A stretch of 64,000 bases of DNA, from positions 61,050,275 through 61,114,274 of the forward strand of contig JBOZIK010000001.1 in NCBI GenBank assembly GCA_051453625.1. Reading direction: 5' to 3'. Origin of the DNA: Welwitschia mirabilis (lineage: Eukaryota; Gnetophyta; Gnetopsida; Welwitschiales). Below the pieces are notes generated by a model, which saw nothing but the letters and a program-made list of their open reading frames with translations, was not told the DNA's origin and ran no database searches. Numbering within the stretch: the stretch's first letter is position 1; each line of letters starts with the position of its first letter. A program made the translations under genes and the position numbers. Below are positions 26,215 through 38,270 of the stretch, piece by piece.

Positions 26215-26960
26215 ACAGATTTCATGACATCAAGGTTCCTATTAGTTTAATTCAAATTTGAAATACCATATATGATTAAAGTATCTTAAACCTAAAGAAT
26301 TGAGGTCACATAATTGTCATGCTCTCATGGAGAATTCACTAAAAGTATTATTGAAAAATGATTTAGTTGAAGAAAAAACCTTTTATGTGGCTATTCATTA
26401 ACTTTGTTGACTTTTTAATGTTTTATGCCCAAAGGTGCTTGATATAAATGTTTGGAATTTAGTGCAATAAAAACTTATGCACACATTATGCATAATTGAG
26501 TAATACTTTTCATCTTATTTTTTCATTATTATGATACATCTCTTAATTCATCTAGTTGAAGTGTTGCAATTTTATGGACCTATTAGATATAGATGGATGT
26601 ATTCATTTGAGAGTGAAACTAGGTATTAAGTAAAATAATGAAATTTTTTATTATTATATTAGTTGATAATTAAGTATTAACATATTGATTATCGGATGAC
26701 TTAGAATTATGAAGAATTTAAAGGCATATTTTAAAAATAATGCTAGACTTGGAGGTTACATAGAAGAATGGTACATTCTTGATGAGGCTATTATCTTATA
26801 CATGGAGTGTGTTTTATTTTTGTAGAACATCATGGAAAAAATTAATTTCAAATTGTCCATACTCTATGAAGGATGATGTTGAGGTGAATGTTAATGAGGA
26901 ACCATTAGAGGAAGAAAAACCATACTAGCTAAACCACAGAGAGTTTGATCAGTGCTAGAA
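26215..26960 (+). pseudogene. CACTA transposase relic, DUF4218-like segment
   Basis: 'FHDIKVPI' (26220-26245), then 'HIIVMLS' in the place of the usual S-H-D-C-H-V block (26310-26330). An unusually well kept run 'HLVEVLQFYGPIRYRWMYSF' follows at 26549-26610, then 'MKNLKAYFKNNARLGGYIEE' at about 26713-26772. 'HREFDQ' and 'KYVLFSYD' follow near 26938-26985. These are landmarks of the TNP2-associated DUF4218 region. It contains stops elsewhere. I infer at least one intron here. Confidence 0.8.
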
Positions 26961-27399
26961 GTATGTCTTGTTCTCTTATGATGGAATATACAAATATGTT
27001 GCATAACTATTTTTTTTAAGAACTATTGTTTTATTTAAAATAATTAATTTAAGTAACTATCTTTTCAAAAATTTACATGTCTTTAAATAAAGAATATAAT
27101 AAGAAGTATACAAAACAAACAAGCATGATGATAAGAAAGAGAAATAAAAATATCAATAGAGATGTTGATTTGATTCCATGATTTTAAAATAAGGTAAGGT
27201 ATATAATGTAAGCATTAGAATGTTATTATCACATTCTAGGTATTATCTTATCACTTTTTTTTATTAATAACTACTTGCATGGTTGATTTTAGATGGAGAA
27301 GGAGAGTATTAATACAACTATGAAGGTTCTTGTTCAAGGATATTCACTCTTAGAAAATCATCTAATTGTTATTTATGCCAAAAGATAAAGGAATACATA

Positions 27400-27900
27400 A
27401 TACAAATCAAAATAGTGGTGTATGAATGGAAACATTTACAAATTATAGAGTAGACACAAAGGACACTAATTATAAGGAACAAATACTAGTCTATTATTGT
27501 GTTGTAAAACCTATTATCAAACTATGTTATACTGAATTTAAGAAGATAGTATTTGAATGTGATTGGTAAAAATAGAGGATGAAAAAGATGAATTGAAATT
27601 ATGATTAAACTTTAGATACAACTATAGTAAACCTACAAAGTTTGAGAGGAGAAAATAAGATAGATGATAAACCATTTATTCTTGCATATCAAGCAACTCA
27701 AGTCTTTGATTTCAACGACCTTTTAAATCTAATATGGTATGTTGTGTTAGACTCACCTCAAAGGATATTAATATATGTTGATAGAAATAATAGTTTCATA
27801 AATAAAATCAATCATCAATTTGTAAATCTAAACATTATTATGGTTTATAATAATAAAGATAATCTTTCCCATTCTAATGGAGAGGAGATAAAATCATGAA
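27400..27900 (+). pseudogene. CACTA transposase relic, DUF4216 domain
   Basis: In one frame: 'METFTNYRVDTKDTNYKEQI', 'YYCVVKPIIKLCY', 'KKIVFECDW', then the open stretch 27642-27899 with 'DDKPFILAYQATQVFDFND' and 'WYVVLDSPQRILIYVD'. This follows the DUF4216 pattern (new-name ... YYG-x-L ... V-x-F-x-C-D-W ... D-E-P-F-I-L-A-x-Q-A-x-Q-V-F ... W-x-V-V). Two or three stops fall at Trp/Gln-type positions before 27640. It belongs to the same element as the Transposase_21 relic upstream. Confidence 0.85.
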
Positions 27901-28799
27901 TCTTTATGATCATGATTTTAATATATGAGTTATACAATTTCTTCATTATGAGTTTTCTTAGTAATTTATCATATTATTGTAAATAGATTTTAGTTAGCAA
28001 CATTTATTTTTACACAAATTTAGTATGCTTAGGATATTTATTATGTTAAAAAATAAAAGTCATTTTTTGACATATACAATATTTTTATTAACTTCTCATT
28101 ATGTAAATTCATATATGTTGCTATTTGAGAAATGATGGTATGTCATCTAGTAATTGACTTTCAGCATGAAAATGTTATGAAGAATGTTATTTCATATTGG
28201 AGATTTAAAAAGAACAGTTTAAGAACACAATAAAAAGAACATGAAAAGTCCAAATCTAGAAGTTAAATAAGGTAAAGATATGTTAATTTATGATGTTAGG
28301 ATTTTTTTTAAATAGTTAAATATCACTTGCTAAATAAATACATATAATGTAAACAAAAGAAATAAAGGAAGGAAGTAGTTTAAAAGATTCTAAAAGACCT
28401 AAAGTAAATCAATTTTAGAAATTAATTCTAATGTAGGTTCTTTAATAATTTAACTCAATAAATTTAATTAATTCATTATTTCTAACTTGTAAAATTATCT
28501 TCTTTTGAAATCCATTACTTATACCCATGTGTTAATTACCATCCCTTCATGGAAAATGATGGAAGACTAGAAAAGAGCTTCCTATGTATTTTGGTAAAGG
28601 TATTTTTTTAAGGTTGGTCTGTTATGATTAAAGTAACTTGTTGTGAAGTTTGGTAAAGGTATTTTTAATGTTGGTTTACTATGATTAAACTAATTATGAT
28701 GTTTTCAAACTTTTTAATGCTTGAATTACATATTCAATTTAAAGTGGATGACATTGTAAAAGAAGAAGTATTGTCAAGCATAAATAGTTATTAGAAATA

Positions 28800-30230
28800 A
28801 TACAAAAAAATAATTTTATTTATAATAGAGAAAACGATGAAGAAATAAATAATACCATGTCCCAAAGGATAAAACACAAACATTGGATTGTGTTTGTGGA
28901 CCAAACAATCTTGAAAACATTTTGGGTAATGTATTAGTTTCATTTTTTGCTTAAACGTTTTACTATGATGATATAAGATAATGGATATAAAATGTATTGA
29001 TTTTTTATTTTATTTCATAGTATATTTTCAAAAACAAAGACAATAGATTAAAATTACTCATATCTTAACATAAGAGCCTCATGAAGCTCTAAGAGTCATA
29101 GAGAATAATGTCAATATAATGAATTTAATTTAATTTTTTTAGTTTTGTGTTTTATATGCTCCTTAATCTAACATTTTTGTAAATTTTATATACAAACATG
29201 ACCTAGGTATTCAGAAAAGACAAAATAGATTTATTAAATGGGAGAAATTACAGTTCCAAGATGGATTCCTATGTTCATCGCAAAAGGGTTAAGAGAAAGT
29301 GGTTAGTATTTAATTTATTTTTTTTATTATCTAATAGGTAGATATTTCTTCATATTTGATAACATTATATTATTCTTAATGTTAATGGGAACATTTTAGA
29401 GAAATATCTTCATCTAGTAATATACATTAACAAATAAGTAAAACATATACTGTAGCATCAATGTTTTGAAAAGAAAGTTAAGGTAGAGTGTGTGCAATGA
29501 GAAAGAGAATTTCTCTATCCATTATATTTAAATCAAAGCCTTTATATGATATCCTATGTAACAAATATTGCAAAATAAAATGTCTAGAAGGAGTTTGTTC
29601 TAATTTAAAGTCAGATATGATTAGAATGCATAACAAAATAGAGCATTAAGTAGATGATCTTGTAAGAGTGATGTTATCAAGCTTTATAATAATTTTATAT
29701 TTAAATATATTTATAATGCATATAGGTCATATTATCCTAGATATAAACATAATATTTTGTTTTTATTTATAAAAAATAAAAAAGAAGGATTGTTATCTTC
29801 ATCTAAAGAAACTATTTATTCTTCTTCATTAAAATTCATGCCTAGTATAATAAAATATCAATATATTATAAAGATTTATAAATACATTAAATGTTTTAAA
29901 TTACATGTATGATTGAAGTGTGTGTGTTATTTGTTTTATAAGATCAAATATTAACTACTTTATCAAAGAATAAAATGTGTAAAATTATTTCAATTGGGAA
30001 CTGTGAAACTATTATTGCCATATAAAGGTTAAATGTAATGATCTAAATACAATAGTGAATGGGTGTAAATTAGCTAAAAATTACTTGAATATTGTGATAC
30101 ATGGTATACATTAATATTCTACTAGTATATTTAAGAAATCTAGAAGGGTGGAGGCTCTTGAGGATATTGGAGTAGAAGGATTTATAGCGTGGCCCAAATC
30201 CTTTATTTCTTTTGATATTTAAGCATATTT
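28800..30230 (+). pseudogene. Possible C-terminal segment of the CACTA transposase gene
   Basis: Weak coding traces continue after DUF4216. 'KHWIVFVDQTILKTFW' lies near 28875-28925, and 'GVEGFIAWPKSFIS' near 30160-30210 matches the W-P-K ending common at the end of such genes. Intervening sequence is AT-rich and may be intronic. Only the W-P-K part is reasonably convincing. Confidence 0.45.
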
Positions 30231-31046
30231 TATCTTTAGCCTATTGTATCAAATATTTGTTACATGTTTAATAATGATGAGATCTATTTTTTATTAAAAT
30301 ATTTTTTAAAAAAATTAGAATTTAATATTTAAATTAATATGTTATCATTTCTTATTATGAAAGTATGAATCATTATTAATAATAACTATTATAAATAATT
30401 AATCATTATTAATAATAAGTACCATAATTTTGTTACTTTTACTAACATTATCTTAAAGTGCAGGTAACTCCACCATTAGAATTATCTTTGACATTCTGGT
30501 GTTTTTCCCAAGCCCAATAAAGAAGGAGAGTCTATAATACAATAATGTTTTTATAAGAAAATTAGATCATGTAAATGGATCTATTTTAATGGCACTTATT
30601 TTTTATTGCATCTTCTAGCAAGTGGAGAAATAAGTCATAGGTGACCTAAACATATGTAAATAATGTTTTACATAACATGTATTTAATTATTTAGATTTTA
30701 TATTATTTTAGTATTCTTTTACTATAATTTCATTAGAATAATGCCTCATGCATTCTAATTTTATTAGAATAATATTTCTTACTTTACTTATTTTGTGGTT
30801 CAAAAGTAATATTTACTTATTATGGGCATTTCTCAACTTTGTTTGTTCAAGTAACATTATCACAAGATTTATTGTCTTGGAATTCTTTCATATTTTATAG
30901 TTGGCATGGTAACATTGTAATATATATTGTTTTGATCACACTTTCTCTATGCTAGCTTGATATTGATACATTAATTGTGCATGATTCTATAAAAATGAAA
31001 ATGAGGTATGCTTCTAAATATGCTAAATATATAACATAGGTTTATT
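30231..31046. other. No recognised feature
   Basis: AT-rich sequence. It includes a short imperfect direct repeat of 'aatcattattaataataa' at about 30369-30416 and a repeated 'ttagaataat' word near 30734-30774. No CACTA right terminus was found here. Confidence 0.5.
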
Positions 31047-32404
31047 TTTAGTATGATGAATCAGATTTAATTTGGATGAATACTTAGTATTGTTCTCTTC
31101 ATGAGCATAATTGGGGTGGCTAACAAAAATTACACAAGTCTTGTTGATCTTTCAAGTTATAATTAAAGAAAAGAAAAAAAAATTGAGAGATTAAAACATT
31201 GGTGTTGAAACTTTGTTTAGAGAGGCAAGGAAGTAAGCAAGCTTTAAGGTTTTTCCTAATGTATCCACTAGAAATTCTTTAATCTAATGATATGAAACAC
31301 CTTTCTAAAACATGCTTCAAACTATCAAGTAATAATGGTTCAGGTCATGATGACATCATCTCATTCACCATATGAGAATTGGTGAATTTAAAAGTTACTT
31401 AGTACTTCACAATCCTTAAATAAGCATGAAAAGTAAGAACATAAACTACACAAGATCCATTAAATAAAATGGAAACCAACCAACTTATAAAACTCACTCA
31501 GTTGATAAAATAACTTAATAATGTAGGTTCACTATGCATTAAAAGCATGAATCTATCTATAACCCAAAATTAAAAGGAACATCTACTTTGTATTACATCA
31601 GAAGAAATACATTACATCAAAGGAAGAATAAAAAATATAAAAAGAACTTCGTATATTATCATTGAAGCAAGTTCACTCCCCATAAAATATTTTTAGAAGG
31701 CCATGTGAAATTATCGCTTTAAGAGCTCTATTACTTCATCAAAATGAAGGATGATACAAATGAAGGAACAAGGGGATTTTATAGGTAAGGATGGGATGAG
31801 GGGTGGTTACAAGCCTTTGGCTTATAGAATTAGATAATTAGTTCAAAATTATATCATGTAGCATTAGGTAGGATCTTTATCATCCTGCATTAGATAGGAA
31901 TCATCATGATGAGATCAATACTTAACTTTTGGACACTGCTACATTTATCAACTAATGATGCTGTCATGTGTCTCCACCATCATCCTACTTAGCATTATCA
32001 CAAGCCATTAGTATATGTCTTGATCATCGTCACCATGTTTCATTAATGATGCTAGTTATTTTTTAGGATGAAATCTATTTAAGACCATAACTACATTCGG
32101 ATAATTTTTTTATAAGAAGATCAAAACATGAGATTTGAAGTATTTTGCATAGAAGGATCGATGACGTTGATGATCTAAATGGTAGCACCAATGTTTAAGA
32201 ATAAATGATGTTCATCTTTTACAATGTTCTTTTGAATTAAATAGTTATCCTAAAAATGTCACAGGAGGATGATAACTCTATGACTATTATAGAAAAAGTA
32301 ATAAAAGACATGTGTTTATGATAAATTGGTTATATTGATACCTTCTATTAAGATACATTAATTAAATAACTTGATTAAAATATTAGTTTTTATATGTCAA
32401 TACA
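31047..32404 (-). repeat. Family A copy 1, 3' LTR
   Basis: It aligns along its whole length with 36917-38270: for example 'gattaaaacattggtgttgaaac' versus 'gattaaaagattagtgttaaaac' near 31190 and 37060, and the 'ttacatcaaaggaagaata' block near 31612 and 37486. A TATA-like word lies at about 31770-31782 (minus strand). Confidence 0.85.
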
Positions 32405-35400
32405 TATCCTAATCATACTTTTATTAGATTCTTAGTAAAAAGTTGATAATAAAATGATTAACATGGAAAACTTATCTAAGGCAAAATACTCAAGTACAAA
32501 AAATGATATACCCTCAAAAAATCTATAATTAGTTTTCTAAAATTAAGACATTAAAAATTTAAAAATTATAAAATAAACAATGTATAAACTAGCTGTCATA
32601 CCTCCTAATTAAAAATAAAATTTGTTCTTAAAATTTTATGATAAGATGTATTAAAATCATTTTGAGAACATATCCTTAGAAAATTTGACAAACCATTTTA
32701 TTCAAAGTAATGTAACTAAGCCATGAAAAAGAAAAATATCTAATATACTAAAATCATATGTTATTTATTCCTAAATAATGTTAAGGTAAAAGTAAATCTA
32801 TAAAAGTGGTTTATGCCTTATGATGTTATTTCTCATGAAATAGGAATGAAGTGGAATGGGTGATGGGGATAGAAAATAAAATTATGGAAAAGGATTCAAC
32901 CACATAACCAATGAATAAATAAGATAAGATACCTAAGTCGATGGTCTTTATTATATATCTTTATGATTTTTAATGGCTCTTAATATCAAATAAACATAGT
33001 ATTAACCAAATAACTTATATAAATTCAAGAAATTGTAGCAAATCTTAAGTATAAAAGTTAAAGAAAATAGAACTTAAAATGCCTCTAATTTCCACATTTT
33101 TATTTCCTTTATTTTTTATTTCTACAAGTATATATGTTATTTGTTTTAAGCCTTTGAATCACATTAATGATCTAGTATTATAACATTTTTTTTCTGATAG
33201 AGTTAAGCATATTGTTTTATGAAGAAATCAGTGTTGCATTACTAGCAAGTGTTTATAACCTCGATATAATTGATCATGTTATAAGTAGATTATTAGAGCT
33301 ACATTAACAGTGAGTGTCATAGTCCTAATGCATTTAAATAAACCTAATTAAGTGATTAATGAGATGTGCATTGGGAGAAGAAATATTATGTTTGTTTTTA
33401 TTCAGCTTCTTATATTCATTTTTTTATGCACAAGAGGGGTCATTGGTTCAATAACCTAATCAAGAAAAATACTGTTTCCATCAAAAGATTTAAACAGTAG
33501 GAACACAATATCAAGGAAAATATCTCCTTTTGTAGCCATGTTTTACCATAATCAAATATGTTAAGAAAACATGACTTTAATGATCAAACTCAAAATAACT
33601 TTTCCTTAAAAACCCATAAGTGTACTTCATTATAACCATTACTTAAGATGATAATGAGATCACTTATTATTGATTTTTATTAAAGGCCAATGAATTGGAT
33701 TTATGAGTCTCATGTTTTCATAAGTAAATGATCAGGGTGAATAGTTTATAAGTTTTATGAGATTATTGAAAAATGGAAAGGTGAAGGGAGAAGCTTAAGG
33801 AGATGGTGGTTTATTCCAAGTTGTGGATGGTATTTGGGATTTTTTGAATGAAAGGGTTTAAGATGATAATTACATAACTACTTGGATGTTTTAAGAAAGA
33901 GAGGCCATAAAGCAAAACTATTTTTAAAGTTTTTATCATTTTCCATGATAAATCTAATTTAAAAGAAAATTATAATTTAAAGGAAAAAAAATCTAATCTA
34001 AAAGCACACAATGAAGCTAAAAATGTTGAAAGAGTCTTTCCATGATGGGACATGGAAAGTGGCTTATGAGTATGGAAATAAAGGTTGGATGATTTAAGAC
34101 TTTGTAAATTATTTTGAATTAGAAGAGAATCCATGCAAATTTTCATGCATGATTCTAAAAAATTAGGAATAATATCAACATAAGTAGTAAAATTTATGCA
34201 TTCAAACTTAGAAATATTTTATCCTTTATCTCATTTCTATTTATTTAACAACTCATGCAAGACATTACTTTGAGGTGAAGACAAAGATGAATTGGAGAGA
34301 ACTTGATAAGATGAATGTTTATTAAGTAGATTATAAGAAGATGGTTTCAAAGATAAAGAANNNNNNNNNNNNNNNNNNNNNNNNNNNNNNNNNNNNNNNN
34401 NNNNNNNNNNNNNNNNNNNNNNNNNNNNNNNNNNNNNNNNNNNNNNNNNNNNNNNNNNNNNNNNNNNNNNNNNNNNNNNNNNNNNNNNNNNNNNNNNNNN
34501 NNNNNNNNNNNNNNNNNNNNNNNNNNNNNNNNNNNNNNNNNNNNNNNNNNNNNNNNNNNNNNNNNNNNNNNNNNNNNNNNNNNNNNNNNNNNNNNNNNNN
34601 NNNNNNNNNNNNNNNNNNNNNNNNNNNNNNNNNNNNNNNNNNNNNNNNNNNNNNNNNNNNNNNNNNNNNNNNNNNNNNNNNNNNNNNNNNNNNNNNNNNN
34701 NNNNNNNNNNNNNNNNNNNNNNNNNNNNNNNNNNNNNNNNNNNNNNNNNNNNNNNNNNNNNNNNNNNNNNNNNNNNNNNNNNNNNNNNNNNNNNNNNNNN
34801 NNNNNNNNNNNNNNNNNNNNNNNNNNNNNNNNNNNNNNNNNNNNNNNNNNNNNNNNNNNNNNNNNNNNNNNNNNNNNNNNNNNNNNNNNNNNNNNNNNNN
34901 NNNNNNNNNNNNNNNNNNNNNNNNNNNNNNNNNNNNNNNNNNNNNNNNNNNNNNNNNNNNGTTTGCTAATGTTCTCCTCTTCATTAAATTTACCAAGTTA
35001 TTAATTCTCATGTGGTTGTGCAAGTGATAATGATTATGAAAAGAAGGGTTTTTCCTCAATGTTACCCTTCTTGTTAATATCACATATTGACTCATCCACT
35101 CTTGTAGAACTCTTTAAGATATAGCCTTTCTCAAATAGTTGCTCATATTCTGATGATTTCTTGTCCTCTAATATGTTAAATATTCCTCCAAAGTATAGCC
35201 TTTTTGCATATAATCATTTACTTTTTCATGTATTTATAAACTCAAGGTTCTCATGGATTTTCTCATTGATTTCTTTCTCATTCCTAAAGAATATGGATTT
35301 AGTATCATTGATTTTACTATCCTTAATCCTTTTAAAGTTATCAAGAATTCTAGATTCATGGATTATAGAAAGGTCTTTCTTCTATTGGTTAAGAACATCA

Positions 35401-36882
35401 ATGATTTAAGTACTGGTCTACTTTACTTATTAGAGAGGTTACTTAGATTTTTCTATGATTTATTAGCAGTTTCTCCTAGATAATGTAAAGGGAATTGAGA
35501 AATGTAATGTGAAGGGGACTGAGGCATGTTGGAAGATATTTGGATATTATCTTCTAAGAGTATCTATAGGGCATCTTCTAAAGAAGGTAAGGAGGTATCT
35601 TAAGTGTAGAAAGGAGAGTATTGATCAAACACTAAATAATATGAAGATAATGGATGCTCATGTTTCTTTAAAGTGTATTAATGATGAAGGTTAAGTTGGT
35701 TTTGGATATCTATGAATTTTCTCAATGATTCCTCCAAAGGTGTAAATAAAGAAGGCTATTTTGTGTAGGAAAATGGAGGGTAAGGATTAAAATTTAAAGG
35801 TTTATGAGTTGTGGTGGAATGCATAAGATTAAATTACTCTTGTAAATAATAAGGCTTTTTATATTTAGGATAATAAGGTTGTTTTATATGTAGGTAATGT
35901 TCTAAGCTTTGAAGATATTCTCTAAAGTTTTCTCTAGTGTCAAAAGGATCTCTAGGTTTAAAGTAGTTTAAAAGGTATTTTGTATAGTCTCCCAAAGAAA
36001 TTTCATTTATTACCCATGTTAAGTTTTAGAAAATGGATTACAAATTTAACTATAAGGTCATGTTTTAATAATTTTTTAAGATTTTAGAGGAGGCATAATA
36101 TCAAAAAGGTTTCAAAGAAATAAGATGAAGTTTTCTACAAAATCTATGAGGGGTTCTAAGCAAAAATGTTGGTAGCTGCAATTAGGGAAGGCAGTGGTGT
36201 GAGTTAATATGGGAGTTACAAATTTAAAAAAATCATAAGGATTCATAGAATTACCATAGAGTGTTTGACATAATAGGGTTATAGAAAAATGTGATAAAAA
36301 TTAAAAAAATGATAACACACTTGAAACCAATCTTAAAGAAAATTAAATTATATGATTTTTTTTTTTTTTGTTGTAGCATTTATAATAGTGAATTCATAGA
36401 ATGCAGTAAACCACAAAATTCAAAAAATGTAGGAAATGAAAAAAAGCATTCAAAGAAATAATTTAAACTTTTTTTAACCTTTGGTTGTAACCTACAAAAA
36501 CTTTGTTATATCTACAACATAAATTTTTGATATGTAATATAGATCTCATTAAAGCAAAAAAACTAAAGAGAACTATAAACTAGACTAGTTTGGATATCAC
36601 TAGAAATGGACCAGTACCCACCACTAGAGAGAAAAGAAAATGAAAGGAAGAATAAAGGACTAGTTTAATAATAACTAGAAATGACTAGTATCAACCACTA
36701 AAATTAACAAAAAAGGAAATAAACATGTATTACAAAAATCAAAATGGATCAGTAAAGAAAACGGAATAGTTTAGTTTCACTTGTGAGGATCAGTACCAAC
36801 CAGGAAAATCTTAAATAAAAAAAAGTAAACTAAAAACTTGTAAGAAAGTAAAAATTATACTCCTCTTAAGAGGCTATTATAC
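32405..36882 (-). other. Family A copy 1 internal region
   Basis: From the primer site downwards on the minus strand: leader, then a Tyr/Pro/Ser-rich and coiled-coil-like frame with stops (about 36000-34961, then the gap), then the RT-start motif region near 34300-34010. About 1.6 kb follows that contains paired segments around 33200-33330 ('acatt(a)acagtgagtgtcatagtcctaatg' type), also seen at 44390-44500, 47690-47780, 54030-54130 and 61620-61680. Small plus-strand frames at 35161-35694 are shadows. Confidence 0.65.
34361..34960. other. Assembly gap, 600 N
   Basis: It lies in the family A internal region. Sister copies have about 116-118 bases between the same flanks (62729-62844 and 49464-49581), so the N run is much longer than the expected sequence unless this copy carries an insertion. 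Confidence 0.9.
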
Positions 36883-36903
36883 CATTCCCTAGCAATGGTG
36901 CTA
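36883..36903 (-). promoter_or_regulatory. Primer binding site, tRNA-Asp type
   Basis: On the minus strand the site reads 'ttagcaccattgctagggaa'. Compared with the complement of the plant tRNA-Asp 3' end (TGGCGCCGTTGCCGGGGA), 13 of 18 bases match and all five differences are G-to-A or C-to-T. It lies just inside the LTR, as expected. tRNA-Asp priming is known in Athila/Tat Ty3 elements. Confidence 0.75.
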
Positions 36904-36916
36904 AAATATTATAGCG

Positions 36917-38270
36917 TCCAATATAATGAAGTGGATTTAAATTAGATGAATATCCAATATCATTCTCTTCATAGGAATAATTGAAATGGCTTCTAGAAAT
37001 TACACAAGTCGTACTAATCTTACAAGTTATAATAAATGAAAAGAAAAATAAAGAGATTAAAAGATTAGTGTTAAAACTTTATTTGAAGAGGCATGAAAGT
37101 AATCAAGCTCCAAGGTTTATCCCAACTTATCCACTAGTGATTCTTCACTTCAATGATATCATGCACCTTGTTAAAACATACTTCAAATTATTAAGTAATA
37201 ATGGCCTAGGCCATGGTCACATAATCTCATTCATCATATAAGAATTAGTGAATTGAAAAGTTACTTGGTCCTCCATAGGCCTTAAATAATCTTGGAAAGT
37301 AAGGATATAAAGTAGTCAAGATCCATTAAATAAAAAGAACTTTAAAACAACTAACTTATGAAACTCACTTTATTGACAAGATAACTTAATAATGTAAGTT
37401 CACTAAGAATTAAAAGTATGAAACTATCCACAACTCAAAATCAAAATGAACATCTATTTTGTATTAAATCAAAAGAGATACATTACATCAAAGGAAGAAT
37501 AAATAAGTAGAAAAAAATCCTCAAGCTATGATTGAAGTAAGCTCACTTCCCAAAGAAAGTGCTCAAAAGGCCATGTTAACTCGATGCTTCAAGAGTTCTA
37601 TTACTTTACCAAAATGAAGGATGATACAAATGGGAGCTTAGGGCTCTTTTATAGGCAAGGATGAGGTGGAGGTAATTAAAAGTCCTTTATCTTATAGCAT
37701 TAAGTGAGTGGTTACAAAATATTCCATGTAGCATTATGTATGGTCTTTGTGATCTTGCATTAGATAGAAATCATCATAATGAGTCCAACACTTGGACTTT
37801 AGACATTGCTACTTTTGTCAAGTAATGATGCCAACAAGTGTCTCCATCATCATCCTACTTGACACTACTACATATCACTACTATGTGTCATCATCATCAT
37901 TACCATAAGTCACTAATGATTTTAATTATTTTTTAGGATGAAATTTTTAAGCCCATACCTACATTTGATTGAATTTTTTATGACAAGCTCAAAACATGAG
38001 ATTTAAAGTATTTTGCACAAATGAACTAATGGTGTCCATGACCTAAATAATGATGTCATTTTTAAAACTAAACAATGTTCATATTTTACAATGTTCTCTT
38101 GAATGAGATAGTTTTTCTGAAAATGTCATTTGAAGATGATAAGTTTGTGATTATTATAGAAAAGTAATAGAAGAGATGTTCTTATGATAAATCAGATATG
38201 TTAATGTTTTCTATTAATATAAATAGATCAAATAACTTAACCAAAATGCAAATTTTTACATGTTAACACA
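36917..38270 (-). repeat. Family A copy 1, 5' LTR
   Basis: 1354 bases, against 1358 for its partner. Its minus-strand TATA box is at about 37652-37640 ('tataaaagagccc'). The minus-strand start is 'tgtgttaacatg', comparable to 'tgtgtttgcatgc' in copy 4. Confidence 0.8.

Larger units (their letters stand above)
23609..30230 (+). mobile_element. CACTA (En/Spm) DNA transposon relic
   Basis: A TIR-like start 'tactacaagaatt' at 23609-23621 fits the CACTACAAGAA type with one change. Transposase domains follow in the right order on the plus strand: Transpos_assoc (24150-24360), Transposase_21 (24560-25970), the DUF4218 region (26215-26960), DUF4216 (27420-27900) and a C-terminal segment ending in 'VEGFIAWPKS' (about 30155-30215). 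No 3' inverted terminus was found before the family A LTR at 31047, so the right end may be lost or too diverged. A GA-rich tract and a small gap lie in a probable intron. Confidence 0.8.
31047..38270 (-). mobile_element. Family A non-autonomous LTR retrotransposon, copy 1 (both LTRs)
   Basis: On the minus strand: 5' LTR 38270-36917, tRNA-Asp-type primer site 36903-36883, internal region to 32405, 3' LTR 32404-31047. The internal region is about 4.5 kb including 600 N. It shows a gag-position frame, then an RT-start motif, then about 1.6 kb of noncoding sequence. No RT catalytic, RNase H or integrase motif was seen, so pol is deleted rather than merely decayed. The two LTRs differ at many positions, so insertion is old. 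I could not find matching target-site duplications (left 'ttatt', right 'tggat'). Confidence 0.75.

Noticed and set aside
35161-35694. Three plus-strand frames of 61-82 codons
   Set aside because: They lie opposite the minus-strand Pro/Tyr/Ser-rich frame of family A, have no motif of their own, and are not kept in the other copies.
31047-38270. Target-site duplication around copy 1
   Set aside because: The five bases on the left ('ttatt') and right ('tggat') do not match, and boundaries are uncertain by a few bases.
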